From contig OX485803.1 of the NCBI GenBank assembly GCA_950295325.1, positions 12,836,001 to 12,900,000 on the forward strand: a stretch of DNA of 64,000 bases, read 5' to 3'. This DNA comes from Polytrichum commune. Taxonomy: Eukaryota; Streptophyta; Polytrichopsida; Polytrichales; Polytrichaceae. A program made the position numbers and the translations under genes. Positions 11,780 through 25,080 of the stretch are shown in pieces. The notes under the pieces were generated by a model. The model worked only from the letters and a program-made list of their open reading frames with translations, was not told where the DNA came from and did not search any database. Positions within the stretch are counted from its first letter, which is position 1. Every line of letters begins with the position of its first letter.

Positions 11780-14700
11780 GCCTTGGTATCAAATATCCAC
11801 CACTTATGGCAACTAAGTTCAAAAGATAGTTTGACACGGACTACATTTTGTTTAATGATAACATGTTACAACATCAACCAAATCACAAAGCAACGATATG
11901 ATATGTAGGCTTACATACCTCGTTTGATATTTGCTAGAAAAATATTCTCAATGTCTGAACTTTTGTTATGGGATTTGTGTATACGTCAAATCATTAGTTG
12001 AAGCAACATAATAATTTTCACTAGTATATATAACATAATTTTTCAAGAGTAAAAGACCATTCAAACATAATCAATGCACTATTGTTGATGATCAAAATGT
12101 GAAGAGCTGACCTCACTTGCACCCGTGCCAACCCAAACATATATTTGTGTGTTAGAAAGCGTGTGTCACATGTATTTGGCTAGACTTAGTTGCAATCCAT
12201 ATCATACATTTATCTCACCTATTAAGTTCATTAAGAGGTTACAAACTTTTGCATTCAATATAATATATTGAGTATACAAACTTGCTCTTTTGTCATATTG
12301 TGTAACTTTCTTGAATAGTAAGAATCTCTTGTACCACAAACAACACGTGCTTCCACACTCTGCGTGTATATGTTGAGCCCTAGTGAATAAACTAAGCCAA
12401 GTATTCTCTCCCTCAAGGATGTAAAAGAATCTTCATGTGAAGGTGTTTATGGTTAAGGTATTAGTTTAGTAAGGTGCAGTAGATGCCTTATGTCATTGAA
12501 ACCCTAAATAATGGAGCATGATAAGTTCCTTGACTATGGCTAGTTAACTCATGGTTAAGTATAGTGTAGTGTCTAAAATTGGTGTAGAGTCTACTAAATA
12601 TTCCAAACTTTATAAGAGGTTCATCAATTTGTCAAGAGTTTCATATTATATCATTTGTATAGTTTGAAGGTGATTAACAACATTGAGAGAGAGAGATCAC
12701 CTTATATATATCCCATGGTAAGCAATTACAATATAAGTGTGGATGCTAGTAATACATCCACTCCCGGCTTGCATACCAATTATCTTAACTAATTCTCTCA
12801 TACAAATCATATTTAACACTTGATTTCATAAATTCTCCCCATATCTTTGATTACGAGAACAAGTTTGTCTTTGCAAAACGTAATCGTGGGAAAGTCATTA
12901 TTTGTCAAGAATAAGATCACAAGTTGCTTCAACTTTTGAATGCGGAATCCATTACTTGATAGTATTGTAAATAAAGCAAACACCTCTTGGGGCGTCACAA
13001 ATGCATTCTTGGACAAGTAGAGTTTGAAAACGATTTGAGATAATACAATGTTATATGTTTGCTTAGTTAGTTTGTTTGATTTAAACATGATAAATTGCAT
13101 GTATATAAAAGGTAGGTCTTGTCTTTTGTCAAATTTATGCATAATGTATTGTCTATAAGGTTTCTTAGACACATGGATAAGCACATTCATGAGACGTGCA
13201 ACAATACCATGTTCTGGTGAGTCTCTAGAAAATTAAGAATTTTTGGCCTTAATCTTAACAATGTCAAGAGGATAAAACCAAAAGGGATTTGGATTATTTG
13301 GATTTGTTTTGGTTGCGTGGGGTCAAGGAATGTTGTGGCATCGCTCATATTTAACCCAGACAGATCATTAATATATCTAAGAGCAGTTTCACACTTGCCC
13401 ATTAAATTTGATTTCTCTTATCCTGAGGGTATAATACCAAGGGTGGGTCGAACGGGCATTCCAATCATGCTGATCACATGGTCAACGTTTCTTCTCTCTT
13501 CTCTTGATTTCTCAAGTTTTGCAAGCCCTTGAATGAACCTTATCTCATAGGATAAAAAGATATGGGTTGCACCATAGAGGAGAACAAGAAAAATCCATAG
13601 GGATGCCTAGAATTTGCTTCCATGCCCTATTCACAAGACGTACAATGTAATTAGTGGTAAGCCACTTACGGAGATTCAAGGGTTTGATGATTGTCAAAGA
13701 GAACAAATTACCATGCCTAGGGGTTGAAGATGCCCATACTGCTCTAAGAGTGACTCCTTTATTATTCAATTTGATTCTTAAAAATTGCTCAAATGTAGGG
13801 AATTTACATTACAAGTTAGAAACTTCGAATGAAGTAATAAATTGATTAAGGCATAAACATGATTGCTGCTAATGTGTTTATACAAAGGATTGTCCTAGAA
13901 GATTCCAAAGTAATGACATCAAAATTTAAATTACCAAACAAAGCAGTAGCTGGAACCATATTATATTTTGCAAAGAAATTGGACAAAAGGCTACGGCATC
14001 TAGGCATACACCAACCTTTTGAATGTGTGAAGGCAACGTGTGATTGGCATGCCATTTCCTTGAGGTTGTTGAAATAGTTCGCATGTGCCAATACTAACCA
14101 CGACAATACATACCTTTGGAATACATGCCTCCATACTCAAACAAGACTAAAATTGTTACATTTACTTGCTTGACTGTCACTTTTAGAATTGATAATTCAA
14201 ATCAACCTTGCCATGATAGTTAATGACCCTTGGTTGTAGGAAATTTTGATTGATACGTTACCTAACAATCTCACACACATCATGCCATGCTCATACACAC
14301 ACCCTTCCCACGTTGATCTTCCTCACTGACTCCCGCATCAATCACCCACATGCCCCTTCGATCATCCTTTGCAAAGAAGTGCCCCGGTCCTTAAGCAAGG
14401 AAGTGACCTTGTTCTCAACTTAATGACCCCCTTTCAAAACCCTAATATTGTGTCTTCCACACATGCATGATGCTTCTTGAGACAAAGAAATGAACAAATA
14501 TTCTTCCCAACTTATTTTAATATAAAAATCTTATTATATCAAGTATAATGACACTACCATACAAATCATTATTATATTATTGTATATTTTTCAAAGGTCC
14601 TTCATACAAAACTATATGTTATTCTTAGCGTAGCATATGTATATGTAGTGCATAAAATTTTAAATCAATACCCTTTTTATGCACTCACGTACAGTTGTAT

Positions 14701-16600
14701 GTGTTTAATACAATATACCCCTCGAGGTCTTAATTACTAGTTGTTGTTTGGGGCAACAACTCTCGTGCATGTACAAGTTGTGATGTTCCAAAGATCAACT
14801 CTTCCTTAGTCATTCAAGGTGCACATGTACTAGCTTGTGTAATCCGAAGGTTTGGACATCACCTCCATTGTGATAGTTTGATGGGATTTCTATCAAACTA
14901 CAGCTCTAGCTTCCCACAACTTTATTGATTAGCATACTATGGTTTTCCCTTGGCTTTCCACATCGACTTCTAATATTTGGGTCACTCCACCCTCTTCATA
15001 GCCTATTTGAGGCCCTTCAAGATGCATGACACTTCCTCTCCGAGTCAAATTTCTCCTTGACATCATCTACAATATGGAATTTGAATGCATTGAACTATTA
15101 TTGGATTGTTGAGTGCATCAATTATGGCTTTGACTATAGTAGTAGACTATTTCCCACCAATTGTTTGTAGCCATTTCTAGAGCAAGTCTTTGGGTATACT
15201 TGATATTGGACATGCCTTGCAGGTCTACATTCCAAATCTCTCTACTCTCAATGACTCTTCTAGATCTAACCCTTCGGTATCCCAATCATGATCATAATGT
15301 TCTTAATAGTTTCATTCAAAAAACCTCTAATTTACTCTAAGCACTCAAAATTCAAAACTTTGACATTTGCATTTTTCGACGTGCATGCTTTCCTAGCTAC
15401 AAGATTTTGTTTTTATGCTTATGATTTCGATGATCTTTAAGTGCTAAACTCCAAGCTTCAATGTTTGGATTATATACTTCTACATGTTACGGAGAGCTAA
15501 GTTTCAAGTGACAGTGTTGTCCTCATCTTTGATGTTTTCCCTATTGATTGTTTTGCTGCAAAATAGACTTTGCTACTTGACCAACTTTGGATCTCAATCA
15601 ACGTCTAGCCTCCACATCGCCTATGCAACTATTTGGTTGCTTCATCGACTAGCTCCATTATGATTTACAACACAACATGCTTATGTGCGGGTTTCGGATC
15701 ATGTGCTAAACTCAATCATCACCGGACGATGCCAATCATTGTTTCATCAATCTCTTTGTTTTGTGCTCACTTCGATCTATCAACCGGCCTTATATTTGTT
15801 GGAATGTGTGCTGCAAGGTTTTTTACCTCTTAAGGGGCTTGTACATGGGTTTCGAGCTTGGATCATTTATGTTAGGAAGGTGATGTTGCTACTAGTGGGT
15901 GGCGGCAATGAAGCAAGGCTTTGCTACTTGCACAACCCCCGTGCAACACTACCTTCATAGTTCAACCTCTAATTGCATTTATGGGAGCTCCCAAAAACAT
16001 ATTCGTTTGTTCATTTGAATATGAAACTCGATACATCTTCCTCCAACAATGTTGTAGAGGAAGTGGAGGCATAAAAAATCACAACTGCATCCCATCTCCC
16101 TTTACAACAGTCAACAAAGATTTTGCAACCTCTAAAACAAGTGGGGATTTTCTTTTTGGGTAACAATACAGTGGCTTTTTCACATGGTCAAACTACTTTT
16201 GATGCTAGAAAAATGCTCTCTTCATCACACTTCATGGTTTGCATTGATTATTATATTGGTATTAACACATGCTCATTATTATCTTACACATTTTGAGATC
16301 ACAACATTTGTGTAGGGTAACAATTGATGATGTAGCGGTGGAGCCTCCGTCACTAACTTATAGTTGTAAAGGTTCTTGATATGGCACTCCACAAGCTCCT
16401 CTACCGCCGCTTTGGAGTATGAAGTGGAGGGGGATGTAGCGTTGCCGTTGGACATGCTCCACGGAAAAGGCATAAGGCCCAAACGTGCCCGGTACACGTG
16501 AAAGAGTTAAAAGGAGAGGTGTATGTTTTGACCTGCTAGGCAGGTAAGAAAGTTTAGGGTTTGGGGCCTTGGTCTTCCCTCTGGTCTTCTTCTTCCGTGA
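11780..16600. other. AT-rich intergenic DNA between the nad1 insertion and SRP72
   Basis: No splice-supported gene was found. The stretch includes the repeat fragment at 13,425-13,505 shared with 6.3 kb. A segment at 13,545-14,106 has several overlapping 70-86 codon open frames on both strands, possibly worn transposon sequence. The remainder shows only short chance frames. Confidence 0.45.
13425..13505. repeat. Dispersed repeat fragment shared with 6,300-6,375
   Basis: Contains GGGTGGGTCGAACGGGCATT and the following CTGATCACATGG, nearly identical to the copy at 6.3 kb, in the same orientation. Confidence 0.65.
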
Positions 16601-16713
16601 CTCCAGGGTCGAGGTATTGGTCTAAGGAGGGTGAATCATGGGAGCGAGGGTTTGCGAATTGGCAATGAAGTAAGTTGGCATTGGCAGGATCGTGGAGGTA
16701 GAGTCGCAGATTG

Positions 16714-16720
16714 ATGCAAG
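16714..16720 (+). promoter_or_regulatory. Overlapping out-of-frame upstream ATG of SRP72
   Basis: An ATG at 16,714 lies seven bases before the SRP72 start in a different frame, reading ATGCAAGATGGGG. If the transcript begins upstream, ribosomes meet this ATG first. It could reduce SRP72 translation or be bypassed by leaky scanning. The existence of the ATG is seen; the effect is inferred. Confidence 0.5.
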
Positions 16721-19700
16721 ATGGGGAAAAATGCCAAAGTTCAGGTTGCGCAGGGCAAGCCTCCGGCGAAGGAAGCGAGCTCTGGGCAAGTGAACAAGGA
16801 ACAAGCGACGGAGTCGCAGGGACCCTCCGTTGATGATTTGTTTGCCACTCTAGACCGGCATGTGAAGAATGACGACTTCAAGAACGTCGTGAAAGTTACA
16901 GATCAAAGTATCCTTGTTACCATGTATTTTATGTGCAATTCACCTTCATAGGAGATGATGAGAGGGCCCTTATGTGCTTCTACGTACTTTAATGCTCATC
17001 TTCTGTTTGGCAGACTCACTGTAGCTGAAAATTGGGTCAGTGAAGTGTATTCTGAGGGTTGGTTGAATGCAATTTTGTGATGAAGTCATACTCCTTAACC
17101 CTCATCAACAGTACTGACTTTGGACCCCAATGATGTGGAGGCGAATCAGTGTAAAATAGTAGCTCTTATTCAAGATGACGAAATTTCCCAGGCTTTGCAA
17201 GTGATCGAGTCTAAGCAAATTTCCGGGGTTGATTTCAGCTACCAGAAGGTGTGGCTTTTAGGATACTTGGACATGGTGGTTTTATGTATGTCCTCATGAT
17301 ATCTTGTGTCTTCTAACTGGCCGAAAGTGTGAGGTGGCTTGCCGAATTAGCATATAGCTTTAACTCGAAGAGTTTGCTATTTAATTTGTTAGTACTGTGC
17401 TTGTTTGGATTTTGCACAATTTAGTGTGATTGGAGGTGTCCTGACAAGGGCATTGTGTAGTTATTAAATTTTCCACTTGATTATGTGTCCAGGCATACTG
17501 CTTGTACCGGCTGAGTAGACTTTCTGAAGCTCTGGCGACTTTGAATGGACTCGAAAGGAATGCCAATGTGTTGCAACTAGAAGCTCAGATTCTATACAGA
17601 ATGGGAAAGTTGGGAGAGTGCATCGCAAGCTATGAGAAGCTGTTTAAGCAACACAAATTGGATGGAGATGACGTGAAGACCAATATTGTGGCTGCTTATG
17701 TTGCAGGGGGTCGGGCAGCAGAGGTTTCATCTCTTATGGAGACACTGAAAGTTGCACCTCGGAGCGGTTTTGAACTTGCTCACAATGCAGCTTGTGCCCT
17801 TATTGAGAAGGGGGAGTATGCTCAAGCTGAGGAGCTTCTCTTATTGGCCCGGCGGTATGTACAGTATATCGAGATTTTCCTGTGTTTCTGCTACTCAATC
17901 ATACTTGAATCCTTTATATTTCTGGGAGATAACCTTCTATATTCGTCATGGAACATGCAGACATAATACGATCTCATAATTTTCTGTTCTGACCCTGATC
18001 ATTTGCTACTCGGAAAACTGAGAAGATGTAGCCCAAAGGATTTCATCTTCTGTACAGTGATAAAGTCTGAAGAGCTGTATTCAGTCTCAGCTATGTTTTG
18101 GATAGTGGATCCAGACATAACTTGCATCAAGGTGCATTGACAAGGATTCTTGCTGTACAGGATAGGGCAGGAGGCTTTGATTGAGGAGGACCTACCAGAA
18201 GAAGATATTGAGGATGCACTTGCCCCCATCTCTGTGCAGCTTGCATATGTGCAACAAGTGCGTCCAGAAAAAAAATCTTTGAATTAGCTATGCCTCTGAA
18301 TTTTAGATAAGAAATCATTGCAGTTCAATTAGTTAGTGAACTTGGTCCAGCCTGTGTCGTTGGCACTTCTAATGTTAAGCTTCCTAGTTCTGAATTTCCA
18401 AATTCCTGTACATGCAATTATTTGGTCAATGTTCATTTCTTGCTTTGTTTCTTTCTTGACCTTATAGTTGATATCTTGTGACAGATGCAAGGTCGTGTTG
18501 AGGAAGCAACAGAGAGCTATAATGCGATATTGAAAAGGAAGCCTGCAGATGCACCGTCATTATCAGTCGCAACTAACAATCTGGTAGCCCTGAAAGGTGT
18601 CCGAGATCTATTTGATGGCCTGAAAAAAACTGAAAAGTTTCTGGAGAAGAAGGGGGCAGGCCAGAAAATTCAATTTGCTGAAAATCTGGAGCACAGACTC
18701 TCAGCACGGCAGAAGGAGTGTATGAGTTTCAATCGATGTCTGCTATTGCTTCATTCAAATAAACTAGACCAGGTGCTTCCTTCTATTTTCTTTACCTTAT
18801 ATGCATTCAATGATGGGTTTCCTTAGAGTTACATATGTAGAGTTATTTCTAACATGTTCTAATTCTGATGTTAGAGTAAGTTTTTGGCACATCTTTAGTT
18901 CTAGTAGTATGGATTTACTACAAGTAGGGAGTTTGGGGAGCTCTTTATTTGGTGACCATTTTACTTGTGGTGGCAGTGTCTTCATTTCAGAGACTTTAAC
19001 ATGATAAAAACTTAGTCAACAACATGGTCATTACAGTGAGCATTTTCTGCTATATGAATCCTTTTCTACTTTTGAGCATTCATGAACTCTGAAGGGGTTG
19101 GTGGCAACTTGTGATATGGAGGCTATCACCATTGTGTCATACTCAAAGATTTTGAGTTCAAGTTTGAATAGTATACTTGTTTAGGTTACAATTTTGAGTG
19201 CATCACACATCATGTGATGTCAGCAGAAGCAAGAGAACAGCTACACACTATGATCAAAATTATTGGCTAAATCTTGAAATTCCTATAAGGTAGTGAGACA
19301 AATAATGGAATGCTTGATGGTAAGTGTATGACGTTGAAGTCATTTGTTTCACTGATAATCTGAGAACGCTGTATCTAATCCAGTCCTTGTCATACAGGCA
19401 CGAGAGTTTTCTTCTTCGTTGATGGACACATTTCCAGAGAGTGCAGTTTCAAGGATAATGTGTGCTTCAATCCTCTTGAAAGAAGGGAAAGCACCGAAAG
19501 CAGACGAATTGCTAACTCAATTTGCAGAGAAGCACCCAGACTGTGCTACAGATGCCCATTTAGTTCGAGCCCAAGCTGCTGCGGCTGCTGGGAATTACTT
19601 GCAAGCTGCCAAGTGTTTGGAAATGGTTACTTCTTTGAAGCATAAGCCAGGGGTAGTGGCCACAGTAGTGGCATTAAAAGAAAGAGGAGGGAACTTGAAG

Positions 19701-21119
19701 GGGGCTGAAAGTGTCCTTGACGAGGCTTTAGAGTATTGGGATTCCCATATGGGGGAGGATGATGCAAACTCCACCTTGGAATGCATTATGCAGGTACGGT
19801 TTCTTGTTTATTGCAGATTCATAATACTACAAGTGATTTTTCAATCTGGGTCAGCACCTCATCATTCAATGTGTACTCCATGGTGGGCTACATCTCTCAG
19901 CTGCGCTATGTCACGGACTTTCATATCTCTCTTATAGGTCATGGAAGTGACGTTTATTTATGGCCCTTTAAAGGTCCAAGAGGCCCTTTCTGGAGGTGTC
20001 ATACGGAGGGGATTAAGATTATTTGTTGATATTTCTAGCTGAAAGTATCAAAAGAGACCTGAACTACATTAGTCCATTTATCAAATGCATTATTCCAATC
20101 GGAGCATGCATATATCTAAAATGGATTATAGGGAGATTGGAGCTCGTGTGACTGACATAGACTCAAATACATACCACATATATTTATTCATTGTTGTCAC
20201 ATATCACTTTATTTCTTCTTCCTCTTGTTGATAGGTTGTGCTATATATGGATTCAATACCGTAGAACATATAAAGTATTATTTCAATACTTGTTTTGGGT
20301 TTGTACAAATTGTCATGTATTCTGTATAATCGGTCCTTTAAGGGTTAAGGAACAAGGACAGTGGAAAGAGGAGCCAATTTTTTGATGTGTATTTCTATCT
20401 ACAAAATAATTGTCCTTGGGCATCTCCTTTTCTCTGGTGATTCTCAGTTACTGAAATACTGTTTCATGGGTTTGTAGGAAGCGGCTGCATTCAAGTTGAA
20501 ACACAACAAGATGGCAGCAGCAGCAAAGTTGTATGAACGGCTCTTGAAGAGCCCGTCTGCTGTGGTGAAGTCAGAAGCTTTGCATGGTCTAGTCTCTAGC
20601 TATGCCTACACCGACCCTGCCAAAGCTGAGCAGTATGAGAAACAACTCCCACCCTTACCAGGCTTGTCTGGCTTGAACGTCGAGGCGCTGGAGAAGGTGG
20701 CACCATGGTCACTCAACACGAAAAGGAACCGTGGAGCTGAGGATGGTGCTGAGAAGAAGGCTGGGGAGGAGAAGCTTGAGAAGAATAAGCCCAAAAAGAA
20801 GCGCAAAAGAAAACCCTTGTACCCGAAAGGGTTTGACCCTGCAAATCCAGGACCTCCACCTGACCCTGAGAGATGGTTACCAAAGAGGGAAAGGTCGTCT
20901 TTCCGGCCAAAGAAGAAAGATAAACGAAACGTGCAAATACGAGGGTCACAAGGATCGGTAGTGAGGGAGAAATCCAGTGATCTCAGTGGTGCTGCTGCCT
21001 CGAACGGACCGAATGCAGATTCAGGAAAGGCCACTAGTAGCAAGATGAGTACACCTGCAGTGGAGGCAGTGAAACCTCCTTCCCAATCACACAAGGGAAA
21101 GAAGAAGGGTCGCCATTGA
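16721..21119 (+). CDS. SRP72: Signal recognition particle 72 kDa subunit (SRP72)
   Basis: SRP72 pairs with SRP68 on the 7S RNA of the signal recognition particle, which targets nascent secretory proteins to the ER. Seven exons join in frame: 16721-16907, about 17112-17248, 17493-17854, 18161-18257, 18485-18772, 19398-19793 and 20478-21119. They give about 702 residues, close to the usual 660-670 of the family. The first 490 residues form helical TPR-like repeats (DDLFATLDRHVKNDDF, YRLSRLSEALATLNGLE, ELAHNAACALIEKGEYAQAE, QGRVEEATESYNAIL). The C-terminus has the family's RNA-binding signature: a lysine-rich block KPKKKRKRKP, then the motif PDPERWLPKRERS and more basic residues, ending KGKKKGRH. 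The start is the first ATG in this frame and gives the expected acidic/helical N-terminus. All introns are GT-AG. A two-base uncertainty applies to the start of exon 2. Confidence 0.96.
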
Positions 21120-22009
21120 CACTTTTCACTAAATTGCAAGCTGCTGAATAGACGAACAATTTTGAAATGGGATCATCTAGCTTTTTCCTCTTTTTAAAGA
21201 TTTTGGCATGCAGGATTTCCTCTTCCAAGAAGTTACATTGTTTAGGGTACTTTCTCAGAACTTTAGCTGCATCACTAGGGGATTCACCACATAGATTTTT
21301 GCAATGCCAAATCTTGGCGCTTCTTTTTGCAGTCTGTTTCTTCCTTCTGCTGTCTTTCTACCTCCCAAGTATGGCAAGTTTCTTTCGTGCAGATTGAGCA
21401 AGAATTCATATCTAGATCACTATTATGTTGATGTGCACCCATTCCACCCGCTGAAGGAATTCGATGAAATGAATAAGATTGAGAAATCAAGGCCAACACC
21501 TCCAGAGGGCAAGTGTTGTAAAGCCAACACTGCCAGGTGGATGTCATTTGCTGGGTCGCATTAGTTTTGAAAATTACCTTTGCACATGCACCACACTTCC
21601 CATGCACATGCTTCCCATGAGTATGTTCTATATAAAATCACCTGTATTTCTTCCGTGCCGTGCATATTGACCTCTAGGTGACCTTTTAAACTATCAAGTG
21701 ATGCCTAATCCCATATAGCACACTCCACAATGAGACCCTAAGGTGCTGTGGTGGTGAGAAATCAGCTAATTTACATGAGAATGATGCAGGAGACACAAGT
21801 AAGGTTTCATATTGTTCTGTGTATGTTTGAATATATAGTGTGAAACGAGAGTGAATGGTTGTGCATTTGAGGTAGTGATTAAATATCAGGAGAATTAAAT
21901 TCTAGAATCGGTGATCATGTAAGTGAGTATTACTAAGGTAGGCAACCCCTGTTTGGTCACTTTTCTTGATTGAGTACTATGTGATTTGGTGTGGCTCCAA
22001 GAATGGATG

Positions 22010-22660
22010 CTAAGGTAGAAAAATGAAAAAACCAAGAAAGAGTGGCTTGGAATTTGTGTAATATTTTTCTGGCCTGGAGTAGAGGAAACGATGAGGAATG
22101 CAAGTTGTTTCCTAATTTTATTCCTTGTCAATAAATAGTTACATTTATCCAAAGAGGCAAGTAAGTCAAACCCCCTACTTGCACAATAGAGTCTTACTAA
22201 TTTGAGCATTAAAATAACATTTTCTACATTGGCATCCAAAAGTGATCTCAAATGGTGAATGACTACTACTGGTGCACTAGACTAGGGGTAGAATGATTCT
22301 TGTGTGGACCCAAAACGGCTAATTATAAAAGTGGTGGCTTGAAAAGGATGTAATGGTAGGTGGGAGGCAATGATTAGCTGGATAGGTGCTATTTCACACC
22401 ACTTGCAATCACTTTGAGGTGCAACTAAGTTGATTGTGTTGTGTGCATTCATATGCAGAGTAGGAGATTTTTGATGCTCGTATTAGGCAAACTCTACTAT
22501 ACAAGTAGGGGGTTTGACTTACTAGCCTCTTTGGGAAACTGCAACTAATAATTTACATGGAATAAAATCATGAGACAACTTGTATTCCTCATCATTTCCT
22601 GTACTCCATCCCTCAAAATATATTGCACAAATTTCAAGCCACTCTTTTTGGCTGAATCGA
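22010..22660. mobile_element. Foldback/MITE element, family F (copy 1)
   Basis: Long inverted arms of about 150-200 bp. The left arm contains AGAGTGGCTTGGAATTTGTG, GATGAGGAATGCAAGTTGTT and GTCAAACCCCCTACTTG (about 22,035-22,180). The right arm carries their complements (about 22,500-22,650). The 270 bp centre has no open frame. A partial copy in opposite orientation lies at 55,385-55,775. The class is not determined. Confidence 0.75.
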
Positions 22661-22811
22661 CTTATTTCCATTGTTTTATGTTTTTCTTACCTTACTTATT
22701 GTGTGTTTCGTATCCTAGGAGAAGTGGGCTAGCCGGAAGAAAAACAGTAACCATTGAAGATCCATCTACCATCATACAAGTAGCGGAAGAGGACACGGAG
22801 ATGGTGAGTAA

Positions 22812-23301
22812 GGGCCACTTCACACACGAGGCAAGAGCCGTGACCATGAAATTGTGAGAGCCCAAAAGAGAGTGTCCAAAGGCCGTCCCAACACACCTCC
22901 AAAATCATGTAGTGTGGTCACGGACCCTCAAGTGTAGCGTGAAGTCTTATGTGACCGGGCCCACAACCGAATGCTATTTCAATGAATTTCTATTCATACG
23001 GGTCCCTCACACATGATAAAATAGAATAAATCAGTGGTTGTGAGCTTTCGGAATGCCATGGTCTCCAAGTTTTGTGTTAGGCCTACCTCCAAGAACTGGT
23101 TTTTGAAAACAATCCAAGTGACCATGAAACCATGATCCATTCGATGCCATGAAGGAATGCATGTAGACTTTACATCCATCTTGCATTCACATACTCCATT
23201 GGTCCCTCAAGTGTAGTGTGAAGCGAACTTGGACTGGCTCCGCCTTTTCACTCTCAAAGTGATATGGTCACGGGCTCTCAGTCTCGTGTGTGAAGTGGCC
23301 T
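22812..23301. mobile_element. PIF/Harbinger-like MITE, family B (copy 2)
   Basis: The left end GGGCCACTTCACACACGAGG is preceded by TAA (22809-22811). The right end, GTGTGTGAAGTGGCC, is followed by TTA. The interior matches the copy at 8,365-8,864. Inner repeats of the terminal motif (AAGTGTAGCGTGAAG at about 22,929 and AAGTGTAGTGTGAAG at about 23,209) suggest nested or duplicated ends. Confidence 0.8.
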
Positions 23302-24200
23302 TAAGTTATGCTCCTTACAAGGTTGTGGGCATGAGATCTTCAGGTGTTAGTTTAATATGCCCAGGGTATTCGACATCCGGATTCCTTACACACTGGCTTG
23401 CAGATGCAGTGTTGAGGAGCACGCATGATATGTCACAATTTCCATGCCTAAGGGTTTATGACATTTGTCAGAAATTACTTAAAGTTTTTGTACGTTTCTC
23501 ATGCAAATACCTGTCAGTGTAGTTTGCCAATGTCTAAACACCACCCCTAAACAAATTGAGGGCCGCTTCACACTAGGGTAGAGGGTGCTCAAACCAACAC
23601 CTGTATAAATGCTTTTCAATTGCCAACACTTTACAACCTTGAACTGTACCTGGTGGTGTAGGAGTTTTGGGCCCACAGAGTGACAATTTTAGGTGCCACC
23701 TCATAGTGGCCTTCACTACCTCCATGTAGGGTAGTTAACGGGTTGCACTCTATCTCGGGTTGGTTCAAGATGGGATTAGGGTGGCTTGTCAATGCCTATT
23801 CTAGCCATTCTATTCACAACGCCAAGGAGGTAGGCCCACAAAGCACAAAACCGTGATTTCCCGGGATGCAAGGTGATGGTTTTGCAAGCAAACTGGGTGG
23901 GATCATGTAGGTAGCCGTGTAGCTTTGCATACCATTACTACTTGTTGTGTTGGTTCTAGGCAATGAAGGTGGGGGTCATGATCATATGCGAGGTTGCCAT
24001 ACACGGGGCCTATGGATTGGTTTAAGGAAGCTAGTAGTTTTGACTTTAAATATTCATCAAATATTCAATTGAGGCTAAAAATAATTTTTCTTTCTTGATA
24101 CCTATGTTTGGCCCAAAGGCCAATATGAATATATATTTTATATATCAACCACATAGCCATATGTATGTGCAATAGCTTAAACTGTTGGTTTAAGCACCCT
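23302..24200. other. Intergenic DNA without a recognised gene
   Basis: A single terminus-like motif, GGGCCGCTTCACACTAGGG, occurs at about 23,561 without a recognisable partner end, so it is probably a broken MITE. Nothing else was recognised. Confidence 0.45.
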
Positions 24201-24205
24201 CTACC

Positions 24206-24696
24206 TTATGGCCGAAGGTCGAGGGGCCGTCGATTTCCACCAATCAAATTGCAAGAAACCAAGAATTCAGCCTCTCAACCCTTCACACTAGAGGACGAAG
24301 TCCAAAGGCCGTCGCTCTCTAAAATGCCTACATGGCAATGCTTTTTGACCAAGGCGACGGACTCTCGCAGGAAGTTTGAGTCAGACAAGAATGGAAACTC
24401 AAACTATGGTTGAGAGGCCGTCAATTTTTTCTCTTTGGAAAAAAAAAAGAGAAAAATTGATAAGATCTTGCCGTTAGACTGGAGGGGTTGTTATGGGTAG
24501 GGAAGAAAGTGGGATGCTCCTTCTTTCTTTGGACTTTGGAGTTGGCCCTTGGAGGCTTCACACCATGCCCGGCCGAAGGCTCCAATTCATGTATTTCATT
24601 GGCTATTTTCAGTCCATTTATTTGGACTCTCAACAAGGTTTGGCCAGTCAATCCCACGGCCTCTCGACTTGGACGGCCATAGTGTGAAGCGGTCCT
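24206..24696. mobile_element. PIF/Harbinger-like MITE, family A (copy 1, short form)
   Basis: Begins near TATGGCCGAAGGTCGAGGGG and ends near the complement of that sequence followed by AGTGTGAAGCGGTCC. Interior phrases GATTTCCACCAATCA, CAAGAATTCAGCCTCTC and GAGGGGTTGTT recur at 51.0 and 60.1 kb. This copy lacks an internal duplication of about 85 bp found in the other two. The left terminus is eroded. Confidence 0.8.
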
Positions 24697-25080
24697 AAGT
24701 CCCAAGTCACTTGAGGTCAATCCACACAATCTCAGCCGTTGAGAGCATGGAAGTTGGGACTTACCGCTTCACACGGGCTCCCAAGTCCTATGTCCCAAGT
24801 ATGACATGGATGCCTACACGACAACGCTTTTTGGAGGTGAGGCTCGATCGGGACTTGTGTTGAGAGTTGGGTGAACGAAAAAGCTATGGTAGACCCAACT
24901 CTCAACACAAGTCCCGCGATCATTTTTGCATAAAATAATCTAGATCCAACTTTGATGATAACTAACCTTATTTCAATGGTTTCTTGAAGCTCAGAAGTTG
25001 GGACTTTGGCCTCCATGTTGGGACTTGGGACCCCACTGAACCGGCGGTGAGTCTACCATGTCCGAAAGTCAGATAGTCGC

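Noticed and set aside
13545-14106. Possible retrotransposon remnant (segment with RAWKQILGIPMDFS-like reading)
   Set aside because: Only vague resemblance to worn LINE sequence; no catalytic motif, so no element could be assigned.
20606-21139. 177-codon open frame on the minus strand
   Set aside because: It is the antisense shadow of the lysine-rich last exon of SRP72; Phe/Ser-rich antisense of AAG/AAA codons, with no family resemblance.
22570-22857. 95-codon plus-strand frame
   Set aside because: Crosses from the right arm of the foldback element into a MITE; a chance frame.
24697-25045. Possible additional MITE with GTCCCAAGT-type inverted phrases
   Set aside because: AAGTCCCAAGT and GGGACTTGGG occur at both sides, but no clean termini or target duplication could be defined.
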